Origin: Bacteroidales bacterium
GTDB lineage: Bacteria; Bacteroidota; Bacteroidia; Bacteroidales; Rikenellaceae
Reading direction: 5' to 3'
NCBI GenBank assembly: GCA_910575495.1
Contig: CAJTFS010000005.1
Location: 1 to 64,000, forward strand
Length of the DNA stretch: 64,000 nucleotides
Shown here: piece by piece, positions 46,256 to 54,471 of the stretch
Position numbering within the stretch: the first letter of the stretch is position 1
Layout of the letters: every line of letters starts with the position of its first letter
Translations under genes and position numbers: made by a program
Notes under the pieces: model-generated
Told to the model about the DNA's origin: nothing
What the model saw: the letters and a program-made list of their open reading frames with translations, nothing else
The model's database searches: none

Positions 46256-47497
46256 TTACAGGGATTCAAGTTGCTCCCTTGTGACGGTGTAGAAGCGTCC
46301 CACTCTCCTTATCGGCTCATACCGACACTCCCGATTGCAGTTGAACAGGTAGGTGGTATAAGTCAGTCCGTTTGGCGCAGGAGTCAGTTTCCAACATTCC
46401 TGCAACACTTTTCGGACTTGGTGTTTCTCCACCTTTACCTGTGAGTGTACCAGCAAAAGAAGAATGTCACTGTAACAGAAAGAGAATGTATCCGTGCCGA
46501 CACTGTCCATGATGTCAAGGATAAGTTCGTGCATCTCTATCTCCAACCGGTTGCGGTTGCTGCGGATAATCTTCTGCAAGGCTTCTGTATGCAGTAATGT
46601 GGGGTTGAACCACATCCGGCTTTCCTTTTCGGTGGACAGTTTTCTGTGTTGCAGGAAATGGAGAAAGGCGGGTATCTCCGCTTTCAGCTTTTGCAGGAAG
46701 TCGGTATCATCGGACTGCAAGCGGTTTATCTTGCGCACCCAATAGCGTGTTTCCCCTGCGTCTATGATTACGGGCAGATACTCGTTGTTGGAACACAGCA
46801 CGAATTTGGCGAAGAACGCAATCTCGTCACGGTCTTTGCCTTTGGCTTCCACCTTATAGGAAAGTGTGGTGCTGAGGTTCTTCAACCGCTCGCTATCCTC
46901 CCTGCGGTTGAGCAGCACCTCATCCACCACGATAAGCAACTTGCCGGCCCAGTCGGAATTGAACTGGCTGCGGAAATCCTCGTTGGTGTTAAAAGTCACA
47001 TTGTTCTGAAAAAGGGCTTTCAGAAAGTTCAGGAAGGTGCTTTTGCCCGTGTTGCGTTCTTCCGACACCAACAGCAGGATAGGCAACTTCTGAATCGGTT
47101 GCAGGTAAAGCAGTTGCAGATAGTCCATCCCCAACTCGTACTGTTCCCCGAAGATGTGCCGTACCAAAGATTGGATATGCGATAAATCGCCCTCCTGCGG
47201 TCGGTGGTCTATCGGTTCGTAGAGGTTAAGGAACTTGCCGACCACGGAACGGTAGCCGATGTGTTCGGGTACGGTGCAGAAGCCGTCATACTTGGGAACG
47301 CTGCCGATGTAATCCTTGCCGTAATCCTGTCGCAGGGTCTCGTTGTTCCATGCGATGCGTTTCTTCACATACCCTCCGTTCAGTCTCGGTTGCTCCACAA
47401 TCTTGTAGAGCGTTGTCCCTACACGGATAAATTCTTCCTTTGCCATGCCGCCATCCGATGGCGGTCTGTGGCTGTCCTGTTGTTCGATAGCTGACAT
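46256..47497 (-). CDS. SF3-type replicative helicase (primase-helicase/D5-like)
   Basis: 413 residues from ATG 47497 (MSAIEQQD). Walker A SEERNTGKSTFLN (near 150), Walker B KLLIVVDEV, motif C-like FVLCSNNEYLP, then a C-terminal winged-helix region. Likely unwinds the element's origin. Precedes the origin-like spacer and primase in the same operon. Confidence 0.85.
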   Translation of the reverse strand: MSAIEQQDSHRPPSDGGMAKEEFIRVGTTLYKIVEQPRLNGGYVKKRIAWNNETLRQDYGKDYIGSVPKYDGFCTVPEHIGYRSVVGKFLNLYEPIDHRPQEGDLSHIQSLVRHIFGEQYELGMDYLQLLYLQPIQKLPILLLVSEERNTGKSTFLNFLKALFQNNVTFNTNEDFRSQFNSDWAGKLLIVVDEVLLNRREDSERLKNLSTTLSYKVEAKGKDRDEIAFFAKFVLCSNNEYLPVIIDAGETRYWVRKINRLQSDDTDFLQKLKAEIPAFLHFLQHRKLSTEKESRMWFNPTLLHTEALQKIIRSNRNRLEIEMHELILDIMDSVGTDTFSFCYSDILLLLVHSQVKVEKHQVRKVLQECWKLTPAPNGLTYTTYLFNCNRECRYEPIRRVGRFYTVTREQLESL

Positions 47498-47774
47498 AAT
47501 CAAATGGTTTTAAGTTTGAAAATTACCAGCTGCAAAAATATAATCAATTATCGGATAGGTTGTTATGCAAAACACAGCAGAATGGTGACAAATAGCCCCC
47601 GAAACAAAAACTTTCGATGGCTTGGGGCAGGAAACAGGTTCTGCAAACGGAAAAACTCCCGAAAAGCGAATGTCGGATTACGCTTTTCGGGAGAAAAAAT
47701 CAGAGCGTCTGTCGTTCTGTCGTACTGACTTAATGAATTACTGACTTACCGAGTGAATAATGTCAGGCATTCAG
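47498..47774. other. Spacer between helicase and HTH genes
   Basis: About 275 bp. Contains the hairpin terminator at 47656-47693; otherwise nothing recognised. Confidence 0.5.
47656..47693. terminator. Terminator of the integrase-HTH operon
   Basis: Perfect 13-bp stem CTCCCGAAAAGCG / CGCTTTTCGGGAG, 12-nt loop, A/T tracts on both sides. Confidence 0.85.
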
Positions 47775-48158
47775 CTACGAGAAGTATTCGGATTTGGATA
47801 TACCGTTGGTATTCAGCGAGAAAAAGATGCTTGTTTTCTCTTTTCGCAGGTACAGTCTTTCAAGAACGGCATTGCGTACCCGTTCCGCTCCGAATGTGCC
47901 GATATGGAAAGCAAGGGCAACTATCGCTTCAAGGTTGTAAACCTCCATACAGCAATTATCGGATACCCGTATGCTTCGCCTTATCCCATATTCCCTTAAA
48001 ACTCCGCTCTTGCAAAGAGCTTTCAGCCCTGCACGGAATGTCGGGGCGGTTACTCCGAACAGGTCGCAAAGTTCCCATTCGCTCATGGCGGTTGCGCTAA
48101 TGTCGGTCGGCAAGGTGATGTTGCCGTTGCCGTCCGTTGTGATGATGCTTCGTTTCAT
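47775..48158 (-). CDS. Small HTH protein, integrase-associated
   Basis: 127 residues. HTH at about 27-55 (SEWELCDLFGV ... LCKSGVL), RRSIRVSD, then YNLEAIVALAF. Homologous to the protein at 1355-1714, which has the same place after an integrase. Ends with a low-complexity Ser/Phe tail. 12 bp after the integrase stop. Confidence 0.7.
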   Translation of the reverse strand: MKRSIITTDGNGNITLPTDISATAMSEWELCDLFGVTAPTFRAGLKALCKSGVLREYGIRRSIRVSDNCCMEVYNLEAIVALAFHIGTFGAERVRNAVLERLYLRKEKTSIFFSLNTNGISKSEYFS

Positions 48159-48170
48159 GGCTATGCTTGG

Positions 48171-49391
48171 TTATGGGGTTACACTTCCGAACGATGCGTT
48201 CAGCTTGTTGCCGAACATCGTCAGGTCATTGTCAAGTTTCTGTGTGGTTATCTTCGCATAGATTTGAGTCGTGACAATGTTCGTATGTCCCAAAACACGG
48301 CTCACGCTTTCAATGGGCATCCCCTTGCTAAGAGCCAGTGTTCCAAATGTATGACGTGCGCAATGGTAGGAGATTTGCTTCTCTATTCCGCATTCCGCCA
48401 TTACCTTTTTCAATTGTTTGCACATCGTCCAATAGTTGATTTTCCCGAAAACCAGCTTGTCTTCCGACAGATACTTGTACCGTTCGATTATCTGCAAGGG
48501 AATATCCAGCAGCTTCACTTGGAACGGGACATTTGTCTTGTGCCGTTTCGACAATATCCATTTCTCACCGTTCACTTCCACTATTTCGTCTGTTGTGAGT
48601 TCTTTCATATCCACGAAAGACAAGGCGGTGAAGCAGGCGAAAATGAACAGATCCCGCACCAATGCGAGGGTGGGGTTGTTAAACTCGTGCGCCATGATTC
48701 TTTTGATTTCGTCCTCTGTCAGATACTCCCGTTCCTTAACATTCGGGCTGATATGGAACTGCGCAAACGGATTTCTCGGTATCAGTCCGTTATAGTGCGC
48801 ACGCATGACCACGCCTTTCAGCCACATGCAGTTCAGCCAGATGGTGGCGTTTTTCAGTCCCCGTTCAGCCGTAAGATAAGCCGCAAACTCCTTGATGAAG
48901 TCGGGTGTAAGTTCCAGCATGGACATATCCGTCCGCCTGTAGAACGACTTGATAAAGGCTGCGACATAATTTCTTGCCCTTACCATGACCTTGTATGTGC
49001 CGATGCTGCGGTCTTTGCCGACACGTTTCAAGAAGTTGGCGCAATCCTTGTCAAAAGCCTTTATCAGTGTCTCATACTCGCTTCCTACCCCTTGGTAGGC
49101 ATTGCGTACCATTTCAGCCGTTACGTATGCCTCTCGGTCGGATATGCGCTGATAGTGCTTGATGATTTGCGCCTTGATGTTATCCAAAGCCTGATTGATG
49201 TTCCGTGCTTCGGCACTCTTGCCTTTGGCTCGGTTGCCTTTCGCATCCCAAAGGTTTTTCGGGATGGTCTGCTTGCAACTGAACTGCGCCACAGTACCGT
49301 TGATTGTCACTCGTCCCATGATGGGGACAATACCGTCTTTCTCCTTGCTGCCGTTCACGTAGAACAGCACTTTGAATGTACTTCTTGCCAT
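48171..49391 (-). CDS. Tyrosine recombinase of the mobilizable element
   Basis: 406 residues from ATG 49391 (MARSTFK); the frame also permits a TTG start at 49412, but the -7 box at 49410-49417 excludes it. Catalytic HCARHTFGT, LGHTN and TTQIYAK with the Tyr; box I is FTALSFVDM, again without Arg. Integrates and excises the 7-kb element. Confidence 0.93.
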   Translation of the reverse strand: MARSTFKVLFYVNGSKEKDGIVPIMGRVTINGTVAQFSCKQTIPKNLWDAKGNRAKGKSAEARNINQALDNIKAQIIKHYQRISDREAYVTAEMVRNAYQGVGSEYETLIKAFDKDCANFLKRVGKDRSIGTYKVMVRARNYVAAFIKSFYRRTDMSMLELTPDFIKEFAAYLTAERGLKNATIWLNCMWLKGVVMRAHYNGLIPRNPFAQFHISPNVKEREYLTEDEIKRIMAHEFNNPTLALVRDLFIFACFTALSFVDMKELTTDEIVEVNGEKWILSKRHKTNVPFQVKLLDIPLQIIERYKYLSEDKLVFGKINYWTMCKQLKKVMAECGIEKQISYHCARHTFGTLALSKGMPIESVSRVLGHTNIVTTQIYAKITTQKLDNDLTMFGNKLNASFGSVTP

Positions 49392-49409
49392 ACTCGTTTT
49401 TTTTGTTTG

Positions 49410-49417
49410 CAAAGTTA
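49410..49417 (-). promoter_or_regulatory. -7 box TAACTTTG for the integrase
   Basis: Exact TAnnTTTG match 18 bp before ATG 49391. Confidence 0.65.
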
Positions 49418-49743
49418 AATATCAACGAGTTAGACCTTGATACGCAAATCGGTGACAAACGGTGCAATAGCATCTCTCATATGTTAAATCTTACTCTTTC
49501 ACGGGTAATGATTTGCAAACCATTCTTCTTCTTAAATCCGCTTTTCTTTGCGTTTTCCGATTTTTCGGCTTGTCATCATTTGACACCGCAACGACTCTGA
49601 TATTAAGTCATTTAGCGTCATTTCTCCCGTTTTTCGAGGTTATTCCAGAGATTTTCGCTATTTTTGCGTCTGCGGAATCCCCGCGGCGCATCCCCAACCC
49701 CCAAACGCCGCCGGACCTTGCCGCAACAAAAAACACAAAGCCC
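49418..49743. other. Right junction region of the mobilizable element
   Basis: About 325 bp spanning the change back to GC-rich host DNA (about 49500-49650). Holds the promoter of the ferredoxin-like gene at 49659. No gene. Confidence 0.45.
49659..49666 (+). promoter_or_regulatory. -7 box TATTTTTG for the ferredoxin/GNAT operon
   Basis: Exact TAnnTTTG match 77 bp before ATG 49744. Confidence 0.65.
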
Positions 49744-50568
49744 ATGCAACCGACCCGCATTTGCAGCCTTGTATTCTCTCCGACCGGCACCACGCGCCGC
49801 ATAACCGCAGCCATCGCGCAAGCGCTCGGCGGCCCTTTCGAGGAAATCGACCTCACCCGTGCCGCGGCACCCGCCACGCAGATCGGCCCCGACGCCGCAG
49901 CCATCCTCGCTGCACCCGTCTACGGAGGCCGCATCCCGCCCGCAGCGCTCGAACGCATGGCTGCCGTGCAGGGAAACGGCACGCCGGCCGTCATCGTCGT
50001 TGTCTACGGCAACCGGGCATTCGAAGGTGCGGCGGCCGAACTCGCCGCCTGGGCCGTCGGACACGGATTCCGCCCGGTTGCAGCAGCGGCATTCGTCGGC
50101 GAACACTCCTACAGCTCGCCCGCCGCACCCATCGCCGCAGGACGTCCCGACATGCAGGACCTCGCCGAAGCGGCCGCTTTCGGAACCCGCATCCGCGAAA
50201 AACTCCTGCGCGACGATCTGCGGGAAGTCGCTGTCAGCCGCCTGCGCACACCCCGCACCCCGCTGCTCTCCATGCTGCGCTTCATCCGCTTCGTACTGGC
50301 CTACCGGCGCCGGCAGCGCCGCAATCCGGTCGTCCGCATTCCGGTTGCCAATGCCGGGAAATGCACCCGCTGCGGCCGGTGCGCATCGCTCTGCCCGACG
50401 CAGGCCATCGCCCCCGGCGACGAGACCCGCACCGATGCGGCACGGTGCCTGCGCTGCTGCGCCTGCGTCAAAGGATGTCCGACCGGAGCCCGCAGCTACG
50501 ACACCCCCTTCGCCGCGGCCCTGGCACGCAACTTTGCGCGGCGCAAACCGCCCGTCACGCTCTTATGA
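49744..50568 (+). CDS. EFR1-type protein: flavodoxin-like domain plus 2[4Fe-4S] ferredoxin
   Basis: 274 residues. N-terminal flavodoxin-like fold with the FMN-loop motif FSPTGTTRRI and APVYGGRIPP; C-terminal dicluster ferredoxin CTRCGRCASLCP and CLRCCACVKGCP. Electron-transfer protein of unknown partner. The stop overlaps the start of the GNAT gene (ATGA). Confidence 0.9.
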   Translation: MQPTRICSLVFSPTGTTRRITAAIAQALGGPFEEIDLTRAAAPATQIGPDAAAILAAPVYGGRIPPAALERMAAVQGNGTPAVIVVVYGNRAFEGAAAELAAWAVGHGFRPVAAAAFVGEHSYSSPAAPIAAGRPDMQDLAEAAAFGTRIREKLLRDDLREVAVSRLRTPRTPLLSMLRFIRFVLAYRRRQRRNPVVRIPVANAGKCTRCGRCASLCPTQAIAPGDETRTDAARCLRCCACVKGCPTGARSYDTPFAAALARNFARRKPPVTLL

Positions 50569-51011
50569 CCGTCGAACGCCTCTCCCGCCCCACGGCTGCG
50601 GAACTCGATGCGCTGACCGACCTCTGGGAAGTCTCGGTACGCGCCACGCACGACTTCCTTGCGCCCGAAGACATCCGGTTCTACCGCCGGAGCGTACGCG
50701 AAGAAGCGCTTGGGGCCGTGACGCTCCACGTGCTGCGCGACGGCAACGGCGCATTCGCAGCCGTTGCGGGAACCGCGGGCGACCAACTCGAAATGCTTTT
50801 CGTGGCGCCGCATCAGTTCGGGCAAGGACTGGGCCGGTGTCTCGTCGAACACCTCACGGGGCACTGCGGCATACGGCGGGTCGACGTCAACGAACAGAAC
50901 CTCGGGGCCGCGGCTTTCTACGCCCGGCTCGGGTTCCGCACCGTTTCCCGCGACGCCTGCGACCCTGCGGGCAAACCCTACCCCATCCTGCATCTCGAAT
51001 TGAAGCCATGA
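50565..51011 (+). CDS. GNAT family N-acetyltransferase
   Basis: 148 residues. Acetyl-CoA binding signature FVAPHQFGQGLGRCLVEHL and the late NEQNLGAAAFYARLGF motif. Substrate unknown. Translationally coupled to the upstream ferredoxin-like gene by a 4-bp overlap. Confidence 0.9.
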   Translation: MTVERLSRPTAAELDALTDLWEVSVRATHDFLAPEDIRFYRRSVREEALGAVTLHVLRDGNGAFAAVAGTAGDQLEMLFVAPHQFGQGLGRCLVEHLTGHCGIRRVDVNEQNLGAAAFYARLGFRTVSRDACDPAGKPYPILHLELKP

Positions 51012-51017
51012 AAAAAA

Positions 51018-51043
51018 GGAGTTCTTCTTCCGAAGAACTCCTC
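51018..51043 (+). terminator. Terminator after the GNAT gene
   Basis: Perfect 11-bp stem AGGAGTTCTTC / GAAGAACTCCT with a TTCC loop. Confidence 0.85.
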
Positions 51044-51117
51044 TGCATTTACAGCCTCGCGGCTCCCTGCCGCCCGGAAGATCCGCCAACGGCCGGCCGT
51101 TGGCACCCGCCCGCGGG

Positions 51118-51516
51118 TTACTCCGCTGCTTCGGGGATCAACGGTTCGGGCTGGGGCTTGACAATGATGCTGTCGACGATGAACTTAGTGAAACCCCGCC
51201 AGGGCAGCGCACCGAAGTACTCCTTATAATGGAGTTCGAGCGTCTTGCCGCTCTGCAACATCAGCTCCCGGGCCAGCTCCTCGTCGTCGACCGAAAACTC
51301 GAACTCGTATGACTGGACCGAACCGGCCGTCTTGGAACGGATGCCCGACTGGATCAACTTGCCCTCGTAGGTCTTGAAGACGACGCCCTTGTAAACGACG
51401 TAGTTCAGCTCGCCGCTCTTCACCCCTTCTCCGAAGACGAAGAAGAAGCGGTAATAGACGAAAATCCCCCCCGCGACGAGGAGCAGCACGATAAAGATTC
51501 CCAAAAACTTTTTCAT
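51118..51516 (-). CDS. Conserved small membrane-anchored protein
   Basis: 132 residues. One N-terminal membrane helix (FLGIFIVLLLVAGGIFVYYRFFF), then a soluble beta-rich domain (GELNYVVYKGVVFKTYEGK, YEFEFSVDDEEL, LHYKEYF). Resembles a common Bacteroidetes family that databases have misnamed as 6-phosphogluconate dehydrogenase; no such motifs are present. Function unknown. Confidence 0.75.
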   Translation of the reverse strand: MKKFLGIFIVLLLVAGGIFVYYRFFFVFGEGVKSGELNYVVYKGVVFKTYEGKLIQSGIRSKTAGSVQSYEFEFSVDDEELARELMLQSGKTLELHYKEYFGALPWRGFTKFIVDSIIVKPQPEPLIPEAAE

Positions 51517-51553
51517 AGCATTTCCCTGTTGGCCAACTCGGTGGCGTTGCGTA

Positions 51554-51561
51554 CAAAGGTA
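51554..51561 (-). promoter_or_regulatory. -7 box TACCTTTG for the small membrane protein gene
   Basis: Exact TAnnTTTG match 37 bp before ATG 51516. Confidence 0.65.
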
Positions 51562-51670
51562 ACAATTTTTTGCCACGCGGCACACGAAGCGCCGGAATTA
51601 ATGACCGGCAGCTGTCACCGCGACCGCCGGAGCGCAAAAACAGAAATGGGGCGGATGACCGGCAAAACGA

Positions 51671-51698
51671 AACGGAGCTCCGATTCCGGAGCTCCGTT
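51671..51698 (-). terminator. Terminator of the Hsp20 gene
   Basis: Perfect 12-bp stem AACGGAGCTCCG / CGGAGCTCCGTT with a 4-nt loop, just past the stop at 51720. Confidence 0.8.
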
Positions 51699-51719
51699 GT
51701 GCGGGCGGAAGCGCGTGCG

Positions 51720-52154
51720 CTAACGCACCTCGATCTGACGGGCGGTCGGCATCGTTTCCGACTCCTTCTTCTTCGGGATGTCGATGGTCATCACGCCGTT
51801 CTCGACCTTGGCCTCGATCTTGTCGCGCACGACATTGTCGGGCAGAAGCAGGCTCTGCTGGAACTGCGTGTAGGAGAATTCGCGGCGCAGGTAGGTGCCC
51901 TTGTGCTTCTCCTCCTCCTTCGGTGCGGAGCTCTTCTCCAGCGAAATGATCAACTCGTTGTCCTCGTTGATATGGACCTTGAAGTCGTCGCGGGTCATAC
52001 CCGGTGCGGCGACCTCCACCCGGTAGCACGTATCGTCCTCCAGGATGTTCACGGCCGGGGCCGTGGTGTTGCGGTGCTCCAGCCACTCCGGAGCCAGAAA
52101 ATCGTTGAAAATACTCGGGAGCCAGTTGTTGCGGTTGCGTCTTGCAGGTGTCAT
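51720..52154 (-). CDS. Hsp20/alpha-crystallin small heat shock protein
   Basis: 144 residues from ATG 52154 (MTPARRN). Alpha-crystallin domain about 38-135 (YRVEVAAPGMTRDDFKV, RREFSYTQFQQSLLLP, AKVENGVMTIDIPKK) with the usual N-terminal WLPSIFNDF. ATP-independent holdase; monocistronic. No clear -7 box; it may use a heat-shock-type promoter. Confidence 0.94.
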   Translation of the reverse strand: MTPARRNRNNWLPSIFNDFLAPEWLEHRNTTAPAVNILEDDTCYRVEVAAPGMTRDDFKVHINEDNELIISLEKSSAPKEEEKHKGTYLRREFSYTQFQQSLLLPDNVVRDKIEAKVENGVMTIDIPKKKESETMPTARQIEVR

Positions 52155-52508
52155 TGCGTTTTGTTTTTGCGTTGTCGTTAGGAGAATCTGGTTCTTGCGG
52201 ATTTTCCTGCCCCGACCAAGCCCGACCAACCCGAGCCTGCCCAGCTGCGTAAAAACCCGCATTCACCCCGGAAACGGAGTTTTCCGGGTGTTACGACCGC
52301 CGCAATTCCCATGCCAGGCACATCCGTCCTTGCAAAAACTACTGCATCACAGATTCGGCTTTCAAAACAGTATCAAACATATTTCTAACAATGTTGACAC
52401 CTCTACCATAGCTTCCCCTACCGTTGACAGACTGTCCTTTCCCTTGTCAAATAAATGATTTCGGCCGGAATAATACAATATAATATTTGATATTAGAATA
52501 AAAAACAT
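52155..52508. other. Gene-free stretch between hsp20 and the orphan membrane gene
   Basis: About 350 bp in which GC content falls toward the membrane gene. An ACCCCGGAAA...TTTTCCGGGTGT hairpin lies near 52265-52292. No gene. Confidence 0.45.
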
Positions 52509-52516
52509 TACTTTTA
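52509..52516 (+). promoter_or_regulatory. -7 box TACTTTTA for the orphan membrane protein
   Basis: One base off TAnnTTTG, 23 bp before ATG 52540. Confidence 0.5.
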
Positions 52517-52539
52517 CAAAATAAACAGCCTTTCATGAT

Positions 52540-53463
52540 ATGCGGAAAAATCCATTCTCTATATTCGATTTCCTGGGTTATGTATTTCCCGGAGCCTTGG
52601 CCCTGTTTCTAATTTGTTTTTTCAACAAGCTACCGGAAATCAGGGGAATACAATCCCTATTTCGAATCGCCTTGGCGATGGATATGAACTTTTCGATAGA
52701 TACGACCATTTTCTTTACTGTCGTATCTTATATATTGGGGCATTTCATCGCCTATTTGTCATCACTGACCGTAGAACAGTTTTCAATTTGGCTGTATGGC
52801 TATCCGTCCGACTTCCTGCTGAAAGATGTTGCAGCCAAACATTATTGGGGACTTCCGGAAAGAAATGACAATTTAGGGAAAAGCCACAGGTATCTGGCCC
52901 GTATATGCATCGGCTTGTTGCTGCTGCCATTAAGCATCAGTTCTTTGATTTTCGCAAAATTACTCAGAGGTAAATATTTCTTTATCAAAAAACTGGACTC
53001 TGACTTAATTGAAGCAATCTCGCAAAAATGTGTGAAACTGGCCCATTATCTCGACTATCCCATTACCGGAGAAGAAACCGATTTCCACAGAATCATCTAC
53101 CACTACGAATATGAGCTGAAAAAAGCACATTCAATAAAAATGGACAATTACATAGCGTTGTACGGCTTCCTAAGATCCGTCACTTTTATCTTCAACTGCC
53201 TGTTTCTCTATCTGTTGTTCTTTATAGCTATACCGAGTTTAAATTTCCGCGTTTGTATCGATTGGAAAATAATCGGATTGTTGTTTTGGGTCATGGTTAT
53301 TGCATACTTGTTTTTTATGTCTTTCATGAAATTCTATCGACGTTTTACTTTGGAAAGTTTCATGTGCTTACTTACAGACACATCCTATATCTCTGCCAAT
53401 AAAACCCAACAAGCAACAAAGCGACGACGCTCAAAAACAAATTCTTCCTCAAAGACCAGCTGA
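52540..53463 (+). CDS. Orphan low-GC multi-helix membrane protein
   Basis: 307 residues. Four to five membrane helices: FDFLGYVFPGALALFLICF at the N-terminus, one at about 55-75, ARICIGLLLLPLSISSLIF (about 127-145), and two near 208-265, with a charged cytosolic loop between (about 155-205). The C-terminus is Lys/Arg/Ser-rich. No family recognised. Base composition is clearly lower in GC than its neighbours, suggesting recent acquisition. Alone between hsp20 and tRNA-Phe. Confidence 0.75.
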   Translation: MRKNPFSIFDFLGYVFPGALALFLICFFNKLPEIRGIQSLFRIALAMDMNFSIDTTIFFTVVSYILGHFIAYLSSLTVEQFSIWLYGYPSDFLLKDVAAKHYWGLPERNDNLGKSHRYLARICIGLLLLPLSISSLIFAKLLRGKYFFIKKLDSDLIEAISQKCVKLAHYLDYPITGEETDFHRIIYHYEYELKKAHSIKMDNYIALYGFLRSVTFIFNCLFLYLLFFIAIPSLNFRVCIDWKIIGLLFWVMVIAYLFFMSFMKFYRRFTLESFMCLLTDTSYISANKTQQATKRRRSKTNSSSKTS

Positions 53464-53493
53464 TTGAAACTTGCTTTTATAAATACGCATACA

Positions 53494-53536
53494 CAAGCAA
53501 GAGAGCGTTGCAGAATCTGCAACGCTCTCTTGCTTG
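53494..53536 (-). terminator. Terminator of tRNA-Phe
   Basis: 21-bp perfect arms (CAAGCAAGAGAGCGTTGCAG... / mirror) with a minimal loop, directly after the tRNA 3' end; also able to stop the orphan membrane gene from the other side. Confidence 0.85.
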
Positions 53537-53609
53537 TGGTACCACCGGGAATCGAACCAGGGACACAAGGATTTTCAGTCCTTTGCTCTACCAACTGAGC
53601 TATGGCACC
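53537..53609 (-). tRNA. tRNA-Phe (anticodon GAA)
   Basis: 73-nt cloverleaf on the minus strand. Acceptor GGTGCCA / TGGTACC, D stem GCTC/GAGC, anticodon stem AAGGA/TCCTT with loop CTGAAAA (GAA), T loop TTCGATT. Discriminator A; CCA not encoded. Confidence 0.96.
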
Positions 53610-53648
53610 GACCTAACGCCAAACGGAAGAATCCGTATTAACGTGGCA

Positions 53649-53656
53649 CAAAGGTA
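53649..53656 (-). promoter_or_regulatory. -7 box TACCTTTG for tRNA-Phe
   Basis: Exact match about 40 bp upstream of the tRNA. Confidence 0.7.
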
Positions 53657-53759
53657 CGAATAAAAATCGAATATGCAAATCCCGAACCGAAAAAAGACGA
53701 TTTTTTTGACAGGATCGGCAAAAGTCGCCGGCTCGGGCGCCACAAAAACAACTTCGCAC

Positions 53760-54004
53760 AGATGCCTGGACGCAGCGCACGGGAAAACCGTAAACCCGAT
53801 AGTCGCCTGAGAGTGGCCACGTCAGATCGGGCTGTCCCCAGAAACTGCCCGCACGGATCTCATTGCCGGCAAGTGTGGCAGAGATCCAACAATGCCCGGC
53901 CACGCCGACGCTTTCCAAGGCTCCCGTGTCACAGAGACGGTAGCCCGCAGCAGGCACAAAGAGCAATCGCTAAAGAGACTGCGGCGAAAGGTGCGGAACA
54001 ATGG
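53760..54004 (-). pseudogene. Orphan FISUMP/fimbrillin-like C-terminal module C
   Basis: Reverse strand encodes FVPAAGYRLCDTGALESVG, then GHCWISATLAGNE, ending VYGFPVRCVQAS. A TAG lies directly upstream of the module frame, so it cannot be the end of a longer protein. Ends match modules A and B. Confidence 0.7.
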
Positions 54005-54142
54005 TTTTACTACGAAGGTCGATGCGTTCACCTCGTCCAGAATTTCGGGCGCAGCCTGCGGGGCACGCTTGCGGGCCTCCGCTGCGCGATGCTGCGGCCC
54101 GCACGGCTCGAAGAACCCGACAACGGCGACGACGAAATCATC

Positions 54143-54198
54143 CGCCCGGGCCGGCTGCGGGGAGGGGCGCGCCTGTAGGCGCGAGCCGGCCCCGGGTG
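54143..54198. repeat. Dispersed GC-rich hairpin repeat H4
   Basis: GCCCGGGCCGGCT-gcggggagg-GGCGCGCC-tgtag-GCGCGA-GCCGGCCCCGGG; same orientation as H3. Confidence 0.8.
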
Positions 54199-54471
54199 CA
54201 AGGCAGATTCTTCACTTCGTTCAGAATGACAAAAAGACGCGGAGCGACACAATGCAACAGAATTGCAAACATCCGACCGTCATTCCGAGACGGGACAACA
54301 AGCGGCCGCCGCCAAAAGAAAGCGCCCCCGAAAAAAGAAAGCCGCGGGAAAAAGCAAGCAAAAAACCACAACAAACCGCAAGCGAGCAAAAACCATAAAA
54401 AAGAATCGAAAAACATCAGACAAAGCCCCCCAAGAACGCCCCCCGAATCCAAAAAGAGCGCGACAAAAAAA

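Larger units (their letters stand above)
42240..49500. mobile_element. NBU-like integrated mobilizable element (ends approximate)
   Basis: Lower-GC block with MobV relaxase, CHC2/Toprim primase, SF3 helicase, a small HTH protein and a terminal IntDOT-type integrase in the order typical of Bacteroides mobilizable units. PadR regulator and membrane protein are the only cargo seen. No conjugation apparatus, so transfer would need a helper. Direct repeats marking the att sites could not be settled by eye. Confidence 0.8.
53657..54471. other. Gene-free repeat island C
   Basis: About 800 bp. Holds FISUMP-type module C (53760-54004), hairpin H4 (54143-54198) and then about 230 bp of purine-rich sequence whose forward frame would encode a Lys/Arg-rich peptide (54263-54499); I do not call it a gene. 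Confidence 0.6.

Noticed and set aside
42300..49520. Attachment-site repeat GGTAATGA-TTG near 42319 and 49505
   Set aside because: Only an imperfect ~16-bp similarity; too weak to define the element ends.
27285..54004. Diversity-generating retroelement variable regions
   Set aside because: The FISUMP modules are C-terminal and variable, but no reverse transcriptase or template repeat is seen, and the differences are not confined to adenine positions.
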